A stretch of 64,000 bases of DNA from the NCBI GenBank assembly GCA_044220875.1, contig JBGAQH010000001.1, positions 1,222,840-1,286,839 of the forward strand, read 5' to 3'. The notes under the pieces were generated by a model. It had not been told where the DNA came from, searched no databases, and saw nothing but the letters and a program-made list of their open reading frames with translations. The DNA comes from JAEUIT01 sp044220875. GTDB lineage: Bacteria > Planctomycetota > Phycisphaerae > Phycisphaerales > SM1A02. Within the stretch, counting starts at the first letter, position 1, and the number at the start of each line of letters is the position of its first letter. Positions 1 through 8,334 of this stretch are shown piece after piece. The position numbers were made by a program, and so were the translations under genes.

Positions 1-402
1 GAGCCGCAGTCCGAGGAATCCGTGCTCGACCAGGAGGGCTAACGCTTCGCTCATGTATCCGCGGCCCTCGTGCGGATCGCCGACCCACCAGCCGGCCATG
101 CCGCTGTTGAACGGGCCGCGGATGATCGAGTTCACGCTTGCGCCCCCGACGACCGTGCCGTCCTCGGTCAGGCAGACGAGGAGCTTGCAGTGGGTCTCGC
201 TGCGCCGCGCGTCGAGCAGCCGGCGCACCCAGTCGGGACCCCACCCGGTCTCGCCGCGCTTGGGCTTGGGGTCCCATGCCCGGAGCCGGCGCATCGATCG
301 CTTGCGCAGGGCCATCAGCTCCTCGGCGTCGCGGGCCGACGGAAACCGGAGAAAGACGCGCTCGCCCTTCCGCTCCGCGGAACTCAGGCCTCGCACGGTC
401 AT
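1..402 (-). CDS. GNAT-family N-acetyltransferase, 3' end cut by window
   Basis: A RimJ/RimL-type GNAT acetyltransferase, expected to move an acetyl group from acetyl-CoA to an amine. 134 codons are visible before the window edge, so the C-terminus is missing. The stretch GWWVGDPHEGRGYMSEAL (about residues 104-121) matches the acetyl-CoA pyrophosphate-binding loop, here in a RGYMSEA form, and an RSMRRLRAWDP segment near residue 33 is typical of the RimJ/RimL group. The ATG at 402 overlaps the TGA of the upstream MFS gene (ATGA), which points to translational coupling. The substrate cannot be read from the sequence. Confidence 0.85.
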   Translation of the reverse strand, partial: MTVRGLSSAERKGERVFLRFPSARDAEELMALRKRSMRRLRAWDPKPKRGETGWGPDWVRRLLDARRSETHCKLLVCLTEDGTVVGGASVNSIIRGPFNSGMAGWWVGDPHEGRGYMSEALALLVEHGFLGLRL

Positions 403-1790
403 GCCGCGGCGGCTCCCGGACGGCCGCGCTCGATGAGCGCGAAGGCGCAGGCGAAGGCGCAGGCGAAGGCCGCCGCCGCGGTCCAGTGTCCCGCGGCCGG
501 TCCGTGCAGCGACACGGCGGCGCCGACGATGGCGATGCCGGTCGAGGCGGCGACCTGCCGCATGGTGCCGAGCAGCCCCGATGCCTGGGCCCGCCGATCG
601 GCCCCGACGCGCGAGAGCGCGTCGGTGTTCGCCGGGCTCATGAGGAAGCCGACGCCGAAGCCGAAGAGCACCAGGCCGCAGGCGATCGCGGGATAGGACG
701 CCCAGCCGACGGCGATCGCCTCGACGCAGAGGCCGGCGGTGGCGAGCGTCGTTCCGAGGAGGATCGGCATCCGCGCTCCGCGCCGGTCGTACATGCGGCC
801 CGCGACGTGCACCACGACGAGCGTCGGCAGCATCATCGGCAGGAGCGCTGCACCGGCCCGGGCCTGCGAGAAGTGCAGCGCGTGCTGGAAGTACTCGCTC
901 ATGAAGATGACCTGGCCGGTCATCGCAAACTGCGAGCAGAAGAGGACGAGGGCATCGCCCAGGAAGCTGCGGTCGTCGAAGAGCCGCACGGCGACGAGGG
1001 GATGCTCGCGGCGCCACTCGGTGGCGACGAACGCGACGCAAAGCGCCGCGCCGAGGACAAGCGGCCCGAGCACCAGCGGCGTCGTCCATCCCCACGCGAC
1101 TCCCTGCTGGATGCCGAAGACGAACGCCGGAAGTCCGAGGAGGTAGAGCGCGACGCCGAAGGGGTCGATGCGCCCTCGGGCGCACGGCCCGTTGTCCGGT
1201 CGGACGATGGCCGTGAGGATCAGGGCGAACGCGGCGATGGGCAGGTTGAGGTAGAAGACCGCCCGCCAGCCGACGTGTTGGGCGAGCAGTCCGCCGATGA
1301 GCGGTCCGAGCGTGAGGAAGAGCATCGGAATGCCCACGTACACGCCCATCGCCTTGCCCCGCTCGCCGGGGGCGAAGCTGCCGATGACGATGCTCGAGCT
1401 GGCCGGCTGCATGAGGGCAGCGCCGAGTCCCTGCAGGGCGCGGCCGATGATGAGCACCGTCACGTTGGGCGCCATGCCGCACATCACGCTCGCGGCGGAG
1501 AAGAGCGTCATGCCCAGCACGAAGGCCCGGACGCGGCCCACGCTGTCCGCGAAGCGGCCGCAGAGGGCGATGAGCGAGGCCATCGTGAGCGTGTACGCGT
1601 TCATGACCCACTGGCGATCGCTCTCGCTCATGTCGAACGAGGCGCTGATGCTGGGCAGCGCGACGCCCACGACGGTGACGTCGAGGAGGATCATCGCCAG
1701 CGATCCGGTCATCGCCAGGAGGACGAGCCACCGGCGGGGGTGCTGTCCGGGCGAGGGGGGCGCGTCCGCGGTCATGTTCGAGCCTGCCAT
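399..1790 (-). CDS. MFS drug/multisubstrate exporter, DHA2 (EmrB/QacA-like)
   Basis: A 463-residue inner-membrane transporter with about 14 hydrophobic segments, the usual topology and length of DHA2 proton/drug antiporters. The segment LLDVTVVGVALPSI near residue 36 is the family's helix-1 motif (LDxTIVNVALPxI), and GRFADSVGRVRAFVLG near residue 78 is the MFS loop 2-3 motif. It is the first gene of a two-gene minus-strand unit with the acetyltransferase (4-nt overlap) and is divergent from the lipoprotein at 1865. A later start at Met6 (1775) is possible. The drug or metabolite exported is unknown. Confidence 0.9.
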   Translation of the reverse strand: MAGSNMTADAPPSPGQHPRRWLVLLAMTGSLAMILLDVTVVGVALPSISASFDMSESDRQWVMNAYTLTMASLIALCGRFADSVGRVRAFVLGMTLFSAASVMCGMAPNVTVLIIGRALQGLGAALMQPASSSIVIGSFAPGERGKAMGVYVGIPMLFLTLGPLIGGLLAQHVGWRAVFYLNLPIAAFALILTAIVRPDNGPCARGRIDPFGVALYLLGLPAFVFGIQQGVAWGWTTPLVLGPLVLGAALCVAFVATEWRREHPLVAVRLFDDRSFLGDALVLFCSQFAMTGQVIFMSEYFQHALHFSQARAGAALLPMMLPTLVVVHVAGRMYDRRGARMPILLGTTLATAGLCVEAIAVGWASYPAIACGLVLFGFGVGFLMSPANTDALSRVGADRRAQASGLLGTMRQVAASTGIAIVGAAVSLHGPAAGHWTAAAAFACAFACAFALIERGRPGAAAA

Positions 1791-1864
1791 GCGCCCCTGA
1801 TGCTACCGGGATTCCCGCGACGCCTCGGTTCGGCGGCGCCGTGAGTTCCCCTACACTCCGCGTC

Positions 1865-2344
1865 ATGCAAGCCAACGCCGCCGCGTGTCTCTCCTTCGGC
1901 CTGCTCCTCGCGGGGTGCGCGACATCGCCGTCGCCCAATCCGCCTCCCGCGTCGCGCAAGCCGGTTCCCGACGCGCCGCGTCCGTCGATCGCCGGCGTCT
2001 GGAAGGTGATTGGCGTCGATGTGGGCGGTGTCCACCTGAAGGCGCCGACTGCGGGAGAGGCCATCGTGCTCGAGTTCTCCGAAAGCGACATTCCCTCGCC
2101 GCGGGTCGGAGGGTTCGGCGGCGTCAACCGATTCTCGGGTTCGTACAGCTTCTCCCTCGGCGAGATGAACGTCGGCGGCATGTGGGTCAACAACATCGCC
2201 TCAACGCTGCGGGCGGGCCCCGAGCAGCTCATGGAATTCGAATCAAGGCTGCTCGACGTGCTTGGCAGGGCCCGCACGTTCAGCTTCGACGGCACGCAGG
2301 GCACCATCGACAGCGGCGGGGACCGCATTCGGTTGTCGCGATGA
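1865..2344 (+). CDS. META/HslJ-like lipoprotein
   Basis: A 159-residue predicted lipoprotein. The N-terminus MQANAAACLSFGLLLAGC is a lipoprotein signal peptide ending in the lipobox LLAGC, and this is why the ATG at 1865 is preferred to the in-frame codon at 1841. The mature part resembles the META/HslJ fold: 'IAGVWKVIGVDVGG' at the start, 'GGFGGVNRFSGSYSFS' in the middle and 'GPEQLMEFESRLLDVLG' near the end correspond to the usual W-L, GGxNRxxGxY and ECPxPLMELExxFL signatures. The Cys residues common in HslJ are replaced. Members are linked to stress tolerance, but the role here is unproven. Its stop overlaps the glycosyltransferase start (ATGA). Confidence 0.8.
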   Translation: MQANAAACLSFGLLLAGCATSPSPNPPPASRKPVPDAPRPSIAGVWKVIGVDVGGVHLKAPTAGEAIVLEFSESDIPSPRVGGFGGVNRFSGSYSFSLGEMNVGGMWVNNIASTLRAGPEQLMEFESRLLDVLGRARTFSFDGTQGTIDSGGDRIRLSR

Positions 2345-4017
2345 TGGACGCCGCGCCCGCAACCCCTTCCTCGTCGGGTCCCCGCCCGACCGCGGTCCGG
2401 TGGTGGATTCCGCCCGCGGTGCTGGCCCTCGCCCTTGCGGTGATCTGGTGGAGCCCCTTCGACCACCCGCTCTACCCGCACGACGAGGGCCGCTACGCCG
2501 CCGTGGCGGCGCGCATGGTCGACAGCGGCGACTGGATCGTGCCGGTGTTCCGCGGGCAGCCGCACATCACCAAGCCGCCGCTGACGTATTGGCTGGAGGC
2601 GATGGCGGTGGCGCTCCTCGGCCGGACCGAGGCCGCGGCCCGGCTGCCGGCGATGCTGGCGACGACGGGCGTCGTCCTCGCGATCTTCTCGTTCATGCGG
2701 TCGCGCCGCGGCATGGTCGCCGCCCTTCTCGCCGTCGGCATGTACGCGATCCTTCCGCTTGCGCTCATCGTCGGGCGCATCGGCGCCACGGATGCCATCC
2801 TGAATCTCTGCTGGACCGGCGGCCTGCTCTCGGGCTATCTCGCGATCGAAAGCGGCCAGCGCCGGTGGCGGGCGTTCTTCTGGACCTGCATCGCGCTTGC
2901 TGCGCTCACGAAGGGGCCGCTCGCCGTTGCGCCGCTGGGGATCATCGGCACATGGCTCTTCCTCGGCGGACGACTCCGCGACCTCACCAAGCTCGGCCTC
3001 GGATGGGGACTGCTCGCGCCGCTTCCGCTGGTCGCCTGGATCCTCGCGGTCCGGAATGCCGGCCACGACGTCGTCGGCACGCTCTGGATGGAGTCGTTCG
3101 GCCGCGCGAACGGCGCGTTAGGCAAGCATGAGCCCTGGTGGTTCTACCTTCCGATCTTCCTGATCGGGTTCTTCCCCGCGACCGCGATGCTGACGCTGCC
3201 GTTCTTCAACATGAGCCCGGGGCGAGGCTGGGCTGCACTTCGCGCCGGATCGCTGTCATCGCTCCTGACCCTCGCGGTCGTCGTTCCGCTCATCGTGTTC
3301 AGCGCGGCGTCCGGCAAGCTGCCGACCTATCTGCTGCCGGTTGCGGCGCCCCTGGCGATGCTCGTTGCCCGAACGCTGCAGGCATGGGTGGACGGGACGT
3401 TTGACCGGCCGATCGAGGGATTCAGGCCGCCGGACGTGCGCATCACCGTCGCGGTGTGTTCGGGCCTGGTCGCAGTGGGCTTTCCCGTCGCGACGCTCTT
3501 CGCGCCGCCGCTCTTCCGGTGGCTGTGGATGCCGGCGCTCATCATGGTGCTGCCCTTCGCGGCGGCCGTCGCCGGCGCGTGCGCATGGTCACAGCCGCAG
3601 CGGCGACCGTTCGCCATCGCGGGCGTCTGGCTTGCGCTCGTCGGCGCGTGGATCGTCGTCTTCCACGAGGAAGATCGCCTGTGGCAGCCCCGGTCGCCCG
3701 AGCTCGCGATGGAAGCGGTCGAGCGAAGCGCGGGACCGAATGCGACGGTGGTCGTCATCGGATCGTCCGACCAGACCCGGCACTTCTACCACTCGGGACC
3801 GATCCGCGACCTCGGCAGCTCGCCGAACTGGAAGTCGGCCCGCGCCGAGATCGAGCGTGCGGACGTGGTGATCGTCGACGATGAGCTCTGGCCGAAGCTC
3901 GCGGAGTCGCTGCCCGACGTCGCACGGCGGCTTGAGGTCGTGGACACCAAGCCGGCGTTTCTCGGCGGCGACGTTCGGATCGCCAGGGTCGTACCGTCGA
4001 CCCAGGCGAATCGTTAG
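2341..4017 (+). CDS. ArnT/PMT-like membrane glycosyltransferase
   Basis: A 558-residue polytopic membrane protein of the PMT/ArnT (GT39/GT83) superfamily, which moves a sugar from a polyprenyl-phosphate carrier to lipid or protein on the outer face of the membrane. The first periplasmic loop holds the acidic motif YPHDEGRYAAVAARM, followed by GDWIVPVFRGQPHITKPPLTYWLEA; the 'DE..R' and 'KPPL..W' pattern is diagnostic. About 10-12 hydrophobic segments precede a soluble C-terminal domain of roughly 110 residues. The ATG at 2341 overlaps the lipoprotein stop, so the two genes are probably co-transcribed. The donor and acceptor are unknown. Confidence 0.88.
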   Translation: MMDAAPATPSSSGPRPTAVRWWIPPAVLALALAVIWWSPFDHPLYPHDEGRYAAVAARMVDSGDWIVPVFRGQPHITKPPLTYWLEAMAVALLGRTEAAARLPAMLATTGVVLAIFSFMRSRRGMVAALLAVGMYAILPLALIVGRIGATDAILNLCWTGGLLSGYLAIESGQRRWRAFFWTCIALAALTKGPLAVAPLGIIGTWLFLGGRLRDLTKLGLGWGLLAPLPLVAWILAVRNAGHDVVGTLWMESFGRANGALGKHEPWWFYLPIFLIGFFPATAMLTLPFFNMSPGRGWAALRAGSLSSLLTLAVVVPLIVFSAASGKLPTYLLPVAAPLAMLVARTLQAWVDGTFDRPIEGFRPPDVRITVAVCSGLVAVGFPVATLFAPPLFRWLWMPALIMVLPFAAAVAGACAWSQPQRRPFAIAGVWLALVGAWIVVFHEEDRLWQPRSPELAMEAVERSAGPNATVVVIGSSDQTRHFYHSGPIRDLGSSPNWKSARAEIERADVVIVDDELWPKLAESLPDVARRLEVVDTKPAFLGGDVRIARVVPSTQANR

Positions 4018-4110
4018 TTCGCCGGGACGGTCGCGGGGGCGCGAAGACGCCGGCGCGGCGCGCTGGCGCCGCCGGAGCAGCTCGGCGAGCCGCGCCGACG
4101 TCCGTTGCGG

Positions 4111-4605
4111 TCAGACGCCTCGGTGCTTCGGAGCGCGGTAGCTCGGGCGCTCGGACTCGGGAATGACGTCCCGAGGCGTCGGACGGAGGCCCTTCTCCTG
4201 GGCCGCGGCACGGAAGATCTCGAACGAGGTGTCGCGGAGCATGACCTTCACGGCGCTCTGCATCTGAACGAGCCGATCGTGGAGTGCGCAGGGCTCGCCG
4301 ACGCCGCAGACGCCGCCGCCGAACGGGCACAGCGGGCTGACGTCATCGCGCTCAAACAGGCAGTAGACGTCCTGCAGGGCGATCTCCTCCGGCCGCTTCG
4401 CCAGGGCGTAGCCGCCGCCGGGGCCGGGCGAGCCGTGGACGAGGCCGGCCTGCGAGAGCACCGTCAGGAGCTTCGCGACCATGGCTCGCGGGAGCCCGCG
4501 TTGATCCGCGATGTCGTTCGCGGAAAGTCGGGACTTGCCGCCATCCCACGACTCGGCGAGGCGGCTCAAAGCTGCAATGGCACGTTCCGTTTGTTTGCCG
4601 TACAT
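4111..4605 (-). CDS. Rrf2-family transcriptional regulator with three-Cys cluster motif
   Basis: A 164-residue Rrf2 protein. A winged-helix domain comes first (MYGKQTERAIAALSRLAE..., then LSANDIADQRGLPRAMVAKLL as recognition region, then GSPGPGGGYALAKRPEEI as wing). Cysteines at CPFGGGVCGVGEPC are spaced C-x6-C-x5-C, close to the Fe-S ligands of IscR/NsrR-type members, so it may sense NO, redox or iron. The start at 4605 gives the canonical Rrf2 N-terminus; the open frame continues upstream to 4980 but that part has no family similarity. It is divergent from the cbb3 oxidase operon, which is its most likely target. Confidence 0.9.
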   Translation of the reverse strand: MYGKQTERAIAALSRLAESWDGGKSRLSANDIADQRGLPRAMVAKLLTVLSQAGLVHGSPGPGGGYALAKRPEEIALQDVYCLFERDDVSPLCPFGGGVCGVGEPCALHDRLVQMQSAVKVMLRDTSFEIFRAAAQEKGLRPTPRDVIPESERPSYRAPKHRGV

Positions 4606-5083
4606 ATCGTGCGGTCCATTCGTCGCCGGGCGACGTTCGGGAGAAGAGGACACTTCACCGGGAGCCCCGGATGTGGGGGGCAGTACCCTACCAACTGGTC
4701 CGGGATTCGACGGGAGGACGTCGGCGGGTGCAGTGGTGAGCAAGTGACCTCGTTGCAGGGGGAGGGGCGACGACAATCGCGTCGCCGCCCATTTCCGGAG
4801 GAATCCGGGGTGAGGCTCTAGACGCCTCTTAGAATCTAGGATATACAGATCGTCAATTCTCGCAACCCTCGCTGCGGGATTTTCCGATGGAGGTTCGCTG
4901 GTAACGCGGATGAACTCCATGTGGTTCCAGCAGGACCGTGCTTGGGCGCGGGCTGGTGGCGGCGAATTCTTCGGAGCCAAGGTCGGTGTTTCCCTGTGTG
5001 GGGGAGTGCACCTCCGGCTCTCATGACGGCACTCATCAGGCCCGCGTCAAGGGCCTCAATAGTCGGTAGCTTGAGAAGGAACT
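4606..5083. promoter_or_regulatory. Divergent promoter region between Rrf2 regulator and cbb3 operon
   Basis: 478 bases without a convincing gene. An AT-richer patch at about 4817-4860 holds an inverted repeat and a TATACA-like hexamer (4842-4847). A purine-rich ribosome site (GAGAAGGA, 5073-5080) sits just before the ccoNO ATG. No exact FNR/Anr box (TTGAT-N4-ATCAA) was seen. The position suggests that regulator and operon share control sequences here. Confidence 0.5.
4818..4839. promoter_or_regulatory. Small inverted repeat, candidate regulator binding site
   Basis: CTAGA (4818-4822) and TCTAG (4835-4839) form a 5-bp inverted repeat with a 12-base spacer in the AT-rich patch of the divergent region. 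CTAG-containing sequence is scarce in such GC-rich DNA, which makes the pair stand out. Assignment to the Rrf2 protein is inference from position only. Confidence 0.3.
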
Positions 5084-7420
5084 ATGGCGACACCTACTCC
5101 TCTCACGTCTCCCCATTCGGCGGAGACTTCGGCGAGCGCCGGTCGGCTTGACCGCTTCTCGTACGACGACGCGATCGTGCGCAAGTTCATCTTGGCGACT
5201 GTCCTCTGGGGCGTCGTCGGCATGCTCGTGGGCGTGATCATCGCCCTGCAGCTCGCGAGTCCCATGTTCAACTTCGGTTGGACGCCGCTCGGCGAGTTTC
5301 TCAGCTTCGGTCGCCTTCGGCCGCTGCACACCAACGCGGTGATCTTCGCCTTCGCGGGGAACGCGCTCTTCGGCGCGATCTACTACTCCTCGCCGCGTCT
5401 GCTCAAGACGCCGATGTTCAGCAAGCTGCTCTCCAACATCCACTTCTGGGGATGGCAGGCGATCATCGTCTCGGCTGCGCTCACGCTGCCCTTGGGCATC
5501 ACCCAAGGCAAGGAGTACGCCGAGCTCGAGTGGCCGATCGACATCGCGGTCGTTCTCGTGTGGGTCGTCTTCGCGGTGAACTTCTTCGGCACGCTCGCGA
5601 TTCGGCGCGAACGGCACCTCTACGTCGCGATCTGGTTCTACATCGCGACGGTCGTGGCGATCGCCGTCCTCTACATCTTCAACAACATCGTGATGCCGGC
5701 CGGCTGGCTCAAGAGCTACTCGATCTACGCCGGAACGCAGGACGCGTTCATGCAGTGGTGGTACGGCCACAACGCCGTCGCCTTCTTCCTGACCACGCCC
5801 TTCCTCGGCATGATGTACTACTTCCTGCCGAAGGCCGCGGAGCGTCCGGTGTTCTCGTACCGGCTGTCGATCGTGCACTTCTGGAGCCTGGTGTTCATCT
5901 ACATCTGGGCCGGACCGCACCACCTGCACTACACGTCGATTCCCGAGTGGGCCTCGACGCTCGGCATGCTCTTCTCGGTCATGCTCTGGATGCCCTCGTG
6001 GGGCGGCATGCTGAACGGCCTCCTCACGCTTCGCGGCGCATGGCACCGCGTCGCGAGCGATCCGATCCTCAAGTTCTACGTCGTCGCCATCACCTTCTAC
6101 GGCATGTCGACGTTCGAGGGGCCGCTGCTCTCGGTGAAGAGCGTCAACGCCCTCTCGCACTACACGGACTGGACGATCGCCCACGTCCATGCCGGCGCGC
6201 TCGGATGGGTCGGCTTCATGAGCTTTGGCCTCGCCTACTGGCTCGCGCCCCGGCTCTTCCAGACCGGCTCGATGGCGAAGCCGAGCTGGGTCGGTCTCCA
6301 CTTCTGGCTCGGGACGATCGGCATCCTGCTCTACGTGATTCCGATCTATGCCGCGGGCCTGACCCAGGGGCTCATGTGGCGGGCCTTCAACAACGAGGGC
6401 TTCCTGCAGTTCCCCGACTTCATCGAGACGGTGACCATCCTGATCCCGATGTACTGGTTCCGCGTCCTCGGCGGCACCATCTACCTGTTGGGTGCGCTGC
6501 TCTGCTTCGTGAACGTGCTCATGACCTGGGCGAAGCGTCCCGCCACCTACGACGTTCCGGTCTACGAGGCGGCTCCGCTCGCCAAGGGCTTCCGCGAGCA
6601 CCCGATCCCGGGTTCATCGCTGCCCAAGGGTTCGGTGGTCGATTTCGCCCACAAGCTCAACGTCTTCGGCCAGCTGAACTGGCACCGCAAGTTCGAGGGC
6701 ATCCCGACGGTCTTCACGGTCTTCGTGGCCCTGGGCATCGTCAGCGCATCGCTCTTCGAGATCGTCCCGCTCTTCTCGCGCACCTCGGACATCACCCGCA
6801 TCAAGAGCGTGACCCCGTACACGCCGCTTGAGCTCAGCGGACGCGAGATCTACATCGCCGAGGGCTGCTCCAACTGCCACTCGCAGATGATCCGCCCGAT
6901 GCGCGCCGAGACCGAGCGCTACGGCGAGTACAGCAAGCCCGGCGAGTCGGTGTTCGATCACCCGTACCTGTTCGGCTCGCGCCGCATCGGTCCGGATCTG
7001 GCCCGCGTCGGCAAGAAGATCCCCTCGGCGCTCTGGCACGTCCGGCACCTCAACCTGCCGACGGACACGAGCCCCGGTTCGATCATGCCCAGCTACGGCC
7101 ATCTCCTCGCCCAGGACATGGACTGGTCACGGATCACGGCCAACGTCAACGCAATGGTCGGACTCGGCGTTCCGTACGACGATGCGACCGTGCGTGACGC
7201 AGAGTCGCTCGCGAAGCAGCAGGCCAAGCAGATCGCGGCGATGGTCAAGGTCGAGAACGGTCCGGACGGCGTCGAGAACAAGAAGGTCGTGGCCCTGATC
7301 GCGTACCTGATGCGACTCGGCACCGACATCGACAAGCCCATCGAGGTCGCTCCTCCGGCGCCGGCGGTCGCGTCGAGCGGCCTGTCCGGTGGGGTGCCGA
7401 TCCACCAGGGAGGCGAGTGA
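5084..7420 (+). CDS. ccoNO: cbb3 cytochrome c oxidase, fused subunits I (CcoN) and II (CcoO)
   Basis: The 778-residue catalytic core of a proton-pumping, high-oxygen-affinity cbb3 oxidase in the cytoplasmic membrane. Residues ~25-500 are CcoN: His82 (RPLHTN) is a low-spin haem b ligand, YGHNAVAFF (His229) and GPHHLHYT (His279/280) are the CuB ligands, and AHVHAG carries the other haem ligands. Residues ~580-750 are CcoO, with the haem c site CSNCH at 595-599 and the motif MIRPMRAETERYGEYSKPGES. The two are normally separate proteins (about 470 and 200-240 residues); here they are one open frame with no stop between. The ATG at 5084 has a good upstream GAGAAGGA. It is the first gene of the operon. 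Confidence 0.97.
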   Translation: MATPTPLTSPHSAETSASAGRLDRFSYDDAIVRKFILATVLWGVVGMLVGVIIALQLASPMFNFGWTPLGEFLSFGRLRPLHTNAVIFAFAGNALFGAIYYSSPRLLKTPMFSKLLSNIHFWGWQAIIVSAALTLPLGITQGKEYAELEWPIDIAVVLVWVVFAVNFFGTLAIRRERHLYVAIWFYIATVVAIAVLYIFNNIVMPAGWLKSYSIYAGTQDAFMQWWYGHNAVAFFLTTPFLGMMYYFLPKAAERPVFSYRLSIVHFWSLVFIYIWAGPHHLHYTSIPEWASTLGMLFSVMLWMPSWGGMLNGLLTLRGAWHRVASDPILKFYVVAITFYGMSTFEGPLLSVKSVNALSHYTDWTIAHVHAGALGWVGFMSFGLAYWLAPRLFQTGSMAKPSWVGLHFWLGTIGILLYVIPIYAAGLTQGLMWRAFNNEGFLQFPDFIETVTILIPMYWFRVLGGTIYLLGALLCFVNVLMTWAKRPATYDVPVYEAAPLAKGFREHPIPGSSLPKGSVVDFAHKLNVFGQLNWHRKFEGIPTVFTVFVALGIVSASLFEIVPLFSRTSDITRIKSVTPYTPLELSGREIYIAEGCSNCHSQMIRPMRAETERYGEYSKPGESVFDHPYLFGSRRIGPDLARVGKKIPSALWHVRHLNLPTDTSPGSIMPSYGHLLAQDMDWSRITANVNAMVGLGVPYDDATVRDAESLAKQQAKQIAAMVKVENGPDGVENKKVVALIAYLMRLGTDIDKPIEVAPPAPAVASSGLSGGVPIHQGGE

Positions 7421-7421
7421 C

Positions 7422-7625
7422 ATGACCTTCCTCCCGACGCTCGCGGAGACGAGCGTGTTGGCCATCGTCTCGCTTCTCTTCTTCTTCTCGCTGTTCCTCG
7501 GCATCCTTGCGTGGCTCGTCATCGCGAACAAGAGCGGTCGCTTTGAGCGCGATGCCCGCATTCCCCTCGAGGACGAACCGATCGAGCGCCGTGACGGGCT
7601 CGCGCAGGAGCACCCCCATGTCTAA
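7422..7625 (+). CDS. ccoQ: cbb3 oxidase subunit CcoQ
   Basis: A 67-residue single-span membrane protein: a hydrophobic segment (residues ~9-29, SVLAIVSLLFFFSLFLGILAWLV) followed by a charged cytoplasmic tail with RFERDARIPLEDE, typical of CcoQ/FixQ. It stabilises the cbb3 complex. The ATG lies 1 nt after the ccoNO stop and the gene overlaps ccoP by 8 nt, so it is clearly co-translated. The in-frame codon at 7389 inside ccoNO is not the start. Confidence 0.92.
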   Translation: MTFLPTLAETSVLAIVSLLFFFSLFLGILAWLVIANKSGRFERDARIPLEDEPIERRDGLAQEHPHV

Positions 7626-8283
7626 CACCACCACCACCGCGCCCGCCACGGGTGCTCGGCTCGCGGAGCCGAAGATCCTGGACCACAACTACGACGGGAT
7701 CCGGGAGTACGACAACCCGATGCCGTTCTGGTGGAGCGCCCTCTTCTGGGGCACGATCATCTTCTCGGTGCCCTACTTCGTGTATTACCACGTGGGCGTC
7801 GGACCCTCGCTCAACGACAATCTCGAAGTCGAGGTCGGCGAGTTCGTCGAAGCCCAGTCGGCCGCTCTCGGCGACATCAAGCCCGATGCCGCGACCATCC
7901 TCACGCTCGTCCAGAAGGACGCGAAGCTCAAGACCGGCGCATCAGTCATGTTCCGCTCGAACTGCGCGACCTGCCATGGCCCCGAGGGCGGCGGTCGGAC
8001 CGGTCCGAACATGACCGACGACAGCTACATCAACATCAAGAAGCCCGAGGACTTCTTCCGCGTCATCCGTGACGGCGTGGCCGGCAAGGGCATGCCCGAG
8101 TGGCGCAAGCGATTCAGCGAGCCGCAGCTGGTCCTTCTTGCGAGTTACGTCGCAAGTCTCCGTGGAACGAAACCTGCCGAGGCGAAGGAGGCTCAGGGAG
8201 TCCCGGTCCCCCCGTGGGAAGTTCCGGCCGCCGGTGCGTCTGCTGACGCCCCGTCTGCTGCTCCTGCATCAAAGAAGCCCTAA
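7618..8283 (+). CDS. ccoP: cbb3 oxidase subunit III (CcoP), mono-haem form
   Basis: A 221-residue membrane-anchored cytochrome c that passes electrons to the CcoN-CcoO core. The N-terminal motif DHNYDGIREYDNPMPFWWSALFWGTIIFSVPYFVYYH is the CcoP membrane anchor and Q-binding region. Only one CxxCH site is present (CATCH, residues 116-120), with a downstream 'GKGMPEW' axial Met. CcoP usually has two haem c domains and about 290-310 residues, so one domain is missing. The tail is rich in Pro and Ala. The ATG at 7618 overlaps ccoQ by 8 nt. Confidence 0.94.
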   Translation: MSNTTTTAPATGARLAEPKILDHNYDGIREYDNPMPFWWSALFWGTIIFSVPYFVYYHVGVGPSLNDNLEVEVGEFVEAQSAALGDIKPDAATILTLVQKDAKLKTGASVMFRSNCATCHGPEGGGRTGPNMTDDSYINIKKPEDFFRVIRDGVAGKGMPEWRKRFSEPQLVLLASYVASLRGTKPAEAKEAQGVPVPPWEVPAAGASADAPSAAPASKKP

Positions 8284-8304
8284 GGCGTTTTTTCGCCCTC
8301 AGGG
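8278..8304 (+). promoter_or_regulatory. Hairpin between ccoP and ccoG
   Basis: CCCT..GGCG TTTTTT CGCC..AGGG spans the ccoP stop codon: a two-part stem with six T residues in the loop. It could moderate expression between the structural genes and the assembly genes, or protect a processed mRNA. The T-run is in the loop, not after the stem, so it is not a classical terminator. Confidence 0.3.
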
Positions 8305-8334
8305 ATTCGATGCGTCACCTCATCCTGAAAGGCT

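Noticed and set aside
138..1844. 568-codon plus-strand frame over the MFS gene
   Set aside because: Opposite-strand frame of a high-GC gene: charged low-complexity protein with no domains, while the minus strand encodes a clear transporter.
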